DNA from: Spirosoma sp. 48-14
GTDB lineage: Bacteria; Bacteroidota; Bacteroidia; Cytophagales; Spirosomataceae
NCBI RefSeq assembly: GCF_001898575.1
Contig: NZ_MKUD01000086.1
Span: forward strand, 25,613 to 89,612
Reading direction: 5' to 3'
DNA length: 64,000 nucleotides
Made by a program: the position numbers and the translations under genes. How positions within the stretch are numbered: position 1 is the first letter of the stretch; each line of letters begins with the position of its first letter. Below the pieces are notes generated by a model. The model saw only the letters and a program-made list of their open reading frames with translations, had not been told where the DNA came from and ran no database searches. This document shows positions 58,858 to 64,000 of this stretch, one piece after another.

Positions 58858-60312
58858 ATGAAACACCTGTACATCGCAATTATTTTATTATCACTAATGA
58901 GTTCAGCCCTTCAGGCACAGGATATAGCGCGTCGGTTGTTCGATGCACATGACACGTTCAAAGAAAAAGCCCTCATTCACCGTCGGTTTAAACACAAGGA
59001 TATTATTCCTTTGCTTAATGCACTGGGTAAACCTCTGTCGGTCAGTCAGGCCGGTGAGTCGTTGGAGGGCCGGGCGATTTACAAAGTGAAAGCTGGGACG
59101 GGAGCCACGAATATCCTCTTATGGAGTCAGATGCATGGCGATGAAGCTACGGCTACCATGGCGCTGTTCGATATATTTAACTTTCTTCAGGCTAAAAATG
59201 ACGGTTTCGATGCGCTACGGCAGGCCATTCTGAGCCAGATGACGGTTCATTTTGTGCCGATGCTTAACCCCGATGGTGCCGAGCGGTTTCAACGCCGGAC
59301 AGCTACCGATATCGATATGAATCGGGATGCGCTTCGATTACAGACACCCGAAGGAGCCCTGCTGAAACAACTGCAACAAACGCTAAAGCCGCTGGTAGGC
59401 TTTAATCTACACGATCAGAATCCGCGTTATGGCGTTGGTAAAACGGGTAAGCAGGCTGTCGTGTCGTTTCTGGCGACGGCTTACGATGAAGACCGGAATC
59501 TAAACGATGTCCGCCAACGCTCTATGCAGTTGATTGTGGGCATGAACCGCGTTTTACAACAGTTTATTCCCGGACAAATTGCCCGATATGACGATGAATT
59601 TGAACCGCGTGCCTTTGGCGATAACATCCAGAAATGGGGTACAACCCTGATTTTAATTGAATCGGGAGGTTACAAAGGCGATTCGGAAAAGATGGCCATC
59701 CGGCGACTGAATTTCGTGGCTATTTTAACGGCGCTGAAGGAGATTGCTGATGGATCGTATAAACAGGAGCCCATTGCCGATTATCAGGCTATTCCCGAAA
59801 ACGGTCGTGCGTTGTTCGATGTACTGATTCGGAACGCAACCGTCATACGCGAAGGTCGCCCGGTTATGGTCGATGTCGGAATCAATCATAATGAGGTTAG
59901 CGATGAGGCCGCCCGGACATTTCAGTATAAAAGCGTGGTTGAAGACATCGGTGACTTATCGACTTTCTACGGTATTGACGAGATTGACGCGACCGGATTA
60001 ACCCTTGTTCCGGCTAAAATTTATCCCGAAACGCTGGATACGGCTACTGATCTGGCTAAACTGGATTTGCCAGCCTTACGACGCGATGGAATTCTCGTCT
60101 TCAAAATTCGAAAATCCAGTAAGAAAGAGTTTCCGGTTCAGCCGGTTCATCTGCTGTATGAAGGAGACTTACCGGCTCAGCCGCTTCAACTGGAACAGAT
60201 CCCTACGTTTCTGCTGAAAAAAGGCGATCAGGTACAGTATCAGTTTGTGAATGGCTTCTGGAAAGAAGTGCCGCCCAACGCTAGTAGCCCACAAAATGGC
60301 GTGGTTGATTGA
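58858..60312 (+). CDS. Exported M14-family zinc carboxypeptidase
   Basis: The start at 58858 (MKHLYIAIILLSLMSSALQAQ) gives a signal peptide and 484 residues; a frame starting earlier would overlap crcB. Zinc ligands are in SQMHGDEATATM (His and Glu) and in the later VGFNLHDQNPRY (His). The substrate-binding TDIDMNRD has the Asn-Arg pair, and the general base Glu is in LIESGGYKGD. It removes C-terminal residues or cleaves peptidoglycan-type peptides outside the cytoplasm. It is coupled to crcB by position only. Confidence 0.9.
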   Translation: MKHLYIAIILLSLMSSALQAQDIARRLFDAHDTFKEKALIHRRFKHKDIIPLLNALGKPLSVSQAGESLEGRAIYKVKAGTGATNILLWSQMHGDEATATMALFDIFNFLQAKNDGFDALRQAILSQMTVHFVPMLNPDGAERFQRRTATDIDMNRDALRLQTPEGALLKQLQQTLKPLVGFNLHDQNPRYGVGKTGKQAVVSFLATAYDEDRNLNDVRQRSMQLIVGMNRVLQQFIPGQIARYDDEFEPRAFGDNIQKWGTTLILIESGGYKGDSEKMAIRRLNFVAILTALKEIADGSYKQEPIADYQAIPENGRALFDVLIRNATVIREGRPVMVDVGINHNEVSDEAARTFQYKSVVEDIGDLSTFYGIDEIDATGLTLVPAKIYPETLDTATDLAKLDLPALRRDGILVFKIRKSSKKEFPVQPVHLLYEGDLPAQPLQLEQIPTFLLKKGDQVQYQFVNGFWKEVPPNASSPQNGVVD

Positions 60313-60450
60313 CGCGTTGAATAAGTATAATTCAAGCGTAATACTGGGGTAATGTTGGGGTAACAACTGCGGGGTAGATTTGTCCTGTAGTCGGTTGGCT
60401 AATTTCCGCTAAGCCATTCTATACATTTTCATATTGGTGTCGCATGAAAG

Positions 60451-60475
60451 GCCAGGGCTTTGCGCTGGCTTTTTT
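60451..60475 (+). terminator. Terminator after the M14 peptidase gene
   Basis: The stem gccag (60451-60455) with ctggc (60465-60469) is followed by six T. Confidence 0.65.
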
Positions 60476-60546
60476 CTTTGCCTTACCGCCAGGCAAATCT
60501 TTGGAGTAAGCAAGAAAAAACCATTGTGGATTGAATTTCTAAAAAA

Positions 60547-60584
60547 TGAAAACGCCCAACTCACAAAAGTCGGGCGTTTTCATT
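60547..60584. terminator. Bidirectional terminator below the TonB-dependent receptor gene
   Basis: The stem tgaaaacgcccaac (60547-60560) with gtcgggcgttttca (about 60569-60582) has one mismatch. On the minus strand it is followed by a T run, so it mainly ends the receptor transcript. Confidence 0.75.
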
Positions 60585-60600
60585 AGTCTGAGAACGTCGA

Positions 60601-63600
60601 TTAGAAATTGAACCGGGCTCCCAGTTGCATTTGCCAGCGCGAGCTGAGCGGATCGATGGAATATGGAGCCGATGGACGCGACCAGGTAAAGGTCGGATCG
60701 CCCGTGGCTGGGGTCGATGCAGGTGCTAAACCGATTGACGCCGTCGAATTGAAGGTATTGGGCGAGAAGTAGTAATAGCCCAGTTTCTTGTCCAGCAAAT
60801 TCAGGAAGTTGATAATATCGTAGCTAATCTGGATCGACTGACGGCCTTTCAGCTTAAACTCGTGCAGGAAGCGCAGGTCCATTGTATTGTTCCAGGGGGT
60901 ACGGCCACCGTTTCGCTCGGTGAAAGTTCCTTTGCGGGTTTTCAGATACGGATCAGATTCAACAAAGGCCATAAAATCAGTGGCTTGTGTACCTGTTGGC
61001 AGTAGTTTCTGCGCTTCGGCCAGATCGCGTGGAATATAGGCCAGGCTGTTAGCCTGCCCTGTACCATCGATGGTTCTATTCACATAACCCCACGAGAATG
61101 GTGCTCCTGATTGCAGCGAGTAGAACAGCGTAACCGTAGTAGCATTGCGCGGGTTCCAGACCTGACGGTAGTTAATCGTACCTACAATCCGATGGCGAAT
61201 ATCGAAGTTCGAGTAAGCCAGTTGCGGATCGTTTGGTGTAAGCGACTGGTTCAACTGCCAGTTCGATTCCATCGAGTTTCGAATACCGTTGGTAATATCG
61301 AACGATTTGCCGTAGGTATAGGCGGTTGAGAAGCCAAACCCCATCGGGAAGTTCCGCTGAATCTGGCCGGTCAGGCTATAGCGATACCCTTTGTTGGTAT
61401 TCGTCAGCATGTAGGCATTCGCGAAATTGTTGTCGATGCGTTGAGCTCCGGCGGCTCCACTAGCGGCTACGTAAATGGGCTGTTGCTGCTGCGTGTCGTA
61501 GCTGTAGTAACGAACCACATCTTTGGTATTCACCTGCATAAACTTCAGGTCATTGATCACTTTGGTGTACAGCCCTTCAACCGTGAACTTATAGCCACCG
61601 ATGGTATAATCGACCGCAATGTTGTTACGGAACATTTGGGGCATCTTGAAGTTGTTATCGATCAGGTCGACCTGCGTACGGGTTACCCCACCATTGGCCG
61701 GATTGTTGTTGATAAGCAGCCCACCATTCGGAACCAGCGGATCACCAACCAGCTTGGTTGCAGCCGTAGCGTTGTTATTGAAGTCATACGCGCCATAGCC
61801 AACCCCGTTGTTGTAGAACGCATACCCTAACCAGGCAAATGGAACCCGACCTGTAAATAGCCCGGTACCACCGCGAATGATCAGACTCTTGTCGCCTTTG
61901 GCATCAATGGTAAAGCCTAAGCGGGGCGAAATCTGAACGTTATTCAGATATGAGTTCGTAATCTGGTTCAGCGGGGTGTAGGTATAGGTTTTGCCATAGT
62001 TGGCAGCATCGCCCGCCGAAGCTGTTACCTGCGAGCTAAGGGTTGGCTTTTTAGGCAGCCCTGTGTAATCCAGACGGATACCCGGCGACAGTTTGATCCG
62101 GTCGGTAAGCTGGATATCGTCTTGTAAGTACAGGCTCAACAGGTTTACATTGAAATGAGCGTAGGGGTTGTTGAATTGGTTATCCAGATTGTTGGTGGCA
62201 TCGCCAAATGGGTAACTACCCCGAACCCGGTTGGGTAGCTTGGCCAGAAATTCATCGACCGATCGGTACGAAATTCGTCCGTTGGGCGAATTAACAAAGC
62301 CATAATCGATTGTGTACAATTCGTTGTGGGTACCCAGCGTGAAGGTATTCTTACCCAGATAGAACGTGAAGTTGTCGGTAACTTCAAACGTTTTCTGGCG
62401 GAGATTGAACACAGACGCTTCCCGGTCATTACCCAGGAAAATGGTTCCGCCGTTGTAGCCAATTTCAACCTGTGGGAACGTCCGAATGTTGGAAAGCGTG
62501 TTGCGGAAATCGTGTACGCTCGAATAACCAACGATCAGGCTGTTGGAGGCCCGGCCACTGAACTGGGTTTTCAATTCGGCTACGGTGCTGGTCTGGTTGT
62601 TCGATTGTTTGAAATCGATGCTACCGAATCGGAAGTTAGCGGCATCGCGCTCCAGGTTCGTTGCTTCCGAAAACACCGTATTGTTCCGAATCGTCAACTG
62701 ATTTTTGTCGTTGATATTCCAGTCCAGTCGGTTAAAGAATTTGGTGCTGTTGGAATAAATCGAATAGTTGCCAAACGAACCCGCGTCGAGGCCATAGTTC
62801 GTTTTTACGAAATCGCTGATCTGCTGAGCCACCGCTGCATCTTTAATCAACGAGCTGGGCGTGCCTGCCTGAAACTGAACAGGATCTTGCCGACGGGTAA
62901 TTTCTTCGTTGGTAAAGAAGAACAATTTGTTTTTGATAATCGGGAAACCAACCCGAACGCCCGTCTGGTATTCATAAAAGGAACTAGGGAGCTTTTCTTT
63001 TGCATCCGAAGCGCCATTCCACGAACCTGTCAGCGTGGCATTCCGGCCAAAGCCGTATACAGAACCCGTTACCTCGTTGGTACCGCTTCGGGTAACTGCA
63101 TTTACCGAACCGCCGAGGAAGTTACCAAGTCGAACGTCGAACGGTGCTACGGCCACCTGAATATCCTGAATCGCATCCAGACTAACGGGGTTGGTACGGG
63201 TGCTGGAACCCGGCTGCCCCGACGTACCGGTTGAGCCACCCAGCGAAGGGCTAAAGCCAATCGCGTCGTTGTTGATGGCTCCGTCGATGGTTACGTTATT
63301 ATACCGGAAGTTGGTACCGGCAAATGAGTTATTGTTATTGGCCTGGGGCGAAAGCCGGGTCATATCGGTCAGGCTGCGCGAAATAGTTGGTAACCGACGG
63401 ATGGCTTCGCTGTTGATGCTACTGCCTGCCCCCTGGCGTTCGCCTTCACGGCTGCCTTTGATTACAACTTCGGTAAGGGTTGAACTTGCATCCTTCAGGG
63501 TCAGATTCAGATTTGTGGTTTCGCCCAGACGAAGCACAACATCCGATATAGTTTCGGTACTATAACCCACATACGTGACAACCACCTGATAAGGACCTCC

Positions 63601-63825
63601 GGCATTCATGTTATTGATCCGGAAGCGACCTTCAATATCCGTTACGGCTGCGTACTTGGTGCCGGTTGGCGTATAAACAGCCTGGACGGTAGCGCCCGGC
63701 AAAACTTCTTTCTTGGCATCGGTGATAAGACCGCTAAGACCACTGGTTGTAACCTGCGCCCAGGACGCGGAAGCAGTGGCTATAAAAACTACTAGTACTA
63801 ATAAGGTAGATACGATTGACTTCAT
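60601..63825 (-). CDS. TonB-dependent receptor, Oar-like, with carboxypeptidase-regulatory domain
   Basis: A 1074-residue outer-membrane protein. It has a signal peptide (ending SASWAQ), a CarboxypepD-regulatory-like beta domain (about 28-110: GLSGLITDAKKEVLPGATVQAVY, TDIEGRFRINNMNAGGPYQVVVTYVGY), a plug domain (about 115-240: GAGSSINSEAIRRLPTISRSLTDMTRLSPQ, NPVSLDAIQDIQVAVAPFDVRLGNF) and a 22-strand-type barrel to the terminal Phe (LGARFNF). This matches the Oar/OmpA-like TonB-dependent group. No SusD partner is adjacent, so it is not a SusCD pair. The substrate is unknown. Confidence 0.94.
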   Translation of the reverse strand: MKSIVSTLLVLVVFIATASASWAQVTTSGLSGLITDAKKEVLPGATVQAVYTPTGTKYAAVTDIEGRFRINNMNAGGPYQVVVTYVGYSTETISDVVLRLGETTNLNLTLKDASSTLTEVVIKGSREGERQGAGSSINSEAIRRLPTISRSLTDMTRLSPQANNNNSFAGTNFRYNNVTIDGAINNDAIGFSPSLGGSTGTSGQPGSSTRTNPVSLDAIQDIQVAVAPFDVRLGNFLGGSVNAVTRSGTNEVTGSVYGFGRNATLTGSWNGASDAKEKLPSSFYEYQTGVRVGFPIIKNKLFFFTNEEITRRQDPVQFQAGTPSSLIKDAAVAQQISDFVKTNYGLDAGSFGNYSIYSNSTKFFNRLDWNINDKNQLTIRNNTVFSEATNLERDAANFRFGSIDFKQSNNQTSTVAELKTQFSGRASNSLIVGYSSVHDFRNTLSNIRTFPQVEIGYNGGTIFLGNDREASVFNLRQKTFEVTDNFTFYLGKNTFTLGTHNELYTIDYGFVNSPNGRISYRSVDEFLAKLPNRVRGSYPFGDATNNLDNQFNNPYAHFNVNLLSLYLQDDIQLTDRIKLSPGIRLDYTGLPKKPTLSSQVTASAGDAANYGKTYTYTPLNQITNSYLNNVQISPRLGFTIDAKGDKSLIIRGGTGLFTGRVPFAWLGYAFYNNGVGYGAYDFNNNATAATKLVGDPLVPNGGLLINNNPANGGVTRTQVDLIDNNFKMPQMFRNNIAVDYTIGGYKFTVEGLYTKVINDLKFMQVNTKDVVRYYSYDTQQQQPIYVAASGAAGAQRIDNNFANAYMLTNTNKGYRYSLTGQIQRNFPMGFGFSTAYTYGKSFDITNGIRNSMESNWQLNQSLTPNDPQLAYSNFDIRHRIVGTINYRQVWNPRNATTVTLFYSLQSGAPFSWGYVNRTIDGTGQANSLAYIPRDLAEAQKLLPTGTQATDFMAFVESDPYLKTRKGTFTERNGGRTPWNNTMDLRFLHEFKLKGRQSIQISYDIINFLNLLDKKLGYYYFSPNTFNSTASIGLAPASTPATGDPTFTWSRPSAPYSIDPLSSRWQMQLGARFNF

Positions 63826-64000
63826 TTGCGATAGCGCATTGATTTCGGTGCAAAATTCATGGAAATCAGCGCGCTACGTGTTAACCAAATGTTATGATGA
63901 TAGTAGACATGGTTAAGAATTTGTTAAGAAAGTCTTCTGATAGATAATGTCCTGATTATACACGCTGGGCGAGAACACGAACGACTTGATTTACCCGGCA
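63826..64000. other. Upstream region of the TonB-dependent receptor gene
   Basis: AT-rich leader of the minus-strand receptor gene, cut by the window end. No clear TAnnTTTG box at standard spacing and no gene were recognised. Confidence 0.4.

Noticed and set aside
62326..63234. A 302-codon open frame on the plus strand opposite the TonB-dependent receptor
   Set aside because: Antisense to the conserved plug and barrel coding sequence, without recognisable domains or a promoter.

Overview
The window looks like chromosome from a Bacteroidota bacterium of the order Cytophagales, most likely near Spirosoma. Evidence: roughly 50% GC; many lipoproteins; a TonB-dependent receptor with an N-terminal carboxypeptidase-regulatory domain; a type IX secretion (T9SS) C-terminal sorting domain; Bacteroidota-type promoter boxes (TAnnTTTG); weak Shine-Dalgarno sites; and the trp gene order E-G-D-C-F-B-A. 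The genus is an inference from style, not from a search. No phage, insertion sequence or CRISPR array was found.

Layout. 1-4.8 kb: an RND efflux pair (adaptor and permease) split by a 156 bp inverted-repeat element. 4.8-12.7 kb: a propeller lipoprotein, a membrane metallophosphoesterase, a dienelactone hydrolase, two Gly/Tyr-rich exported proteins, a GGCT-like enzyme and typA/bipA. 12.9-20.4 kb: a minus-strand block. Its upstream half is an apparent ECF-sigma operon: sigma factor, an inner-membrane-anchored protein ending in an outer-membrane-like barrel, and then five lipoproteins including a serpin. Below its terminator lie an LVIVD-repeat lipoprotein and a small barrel protein. 20.5-32 kb: a sugar isomerase/epimerase paired with a PVC-type cytochrome protein, a cyclophilin, a DUF6932-like gene broken by one in-frame TGA with a small downstream ORF, and a 2016-residue alpha-2-macroglobulin with an intact CxEQ thioester motif. 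32-36.9 kb: RidA, an FtsX/MacB-type permease, a flavin amine oxidase and a small membrane protein.

36.9-46.9 kb: a long minus-strand biosynthetic run, tRNA-Pro(CGG) - tRNA-Pro remnant - trpL - trpE - trpG - methyltransferase - trpD - trpC - trpF - two small ORFs - trpB - trpA - DUF6922/AbiEii pair - hisIE. The best regulatory find is in the trpE leader. An 11-codon peptide, MIWWWHSPTLG, with three consecutive Trp codons precedes a strong intrinsic terminator, and its stop-codon region can pair with the terminator instead. This is a complete ribosome-mediated trp attenuator. The only good promoter seen upstream is that of tRNA-Pro, so the tRNA and trp operon may be co-transcribed.

46.9-64 kb: a DUF2141 protein, recQ, msrB, a T9SS-exported protein with an HExxH motif, a PBP4-type carboxypeptidase, a lipoprotein, a heparinase-like lyase, an APC permease, crcB, an M14 carboxypeptidase and an Oar-like TonB-dependent receptor. 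Palindromic repeats of unrelated sequence occupy several gene gaps, most densely in the trp region.
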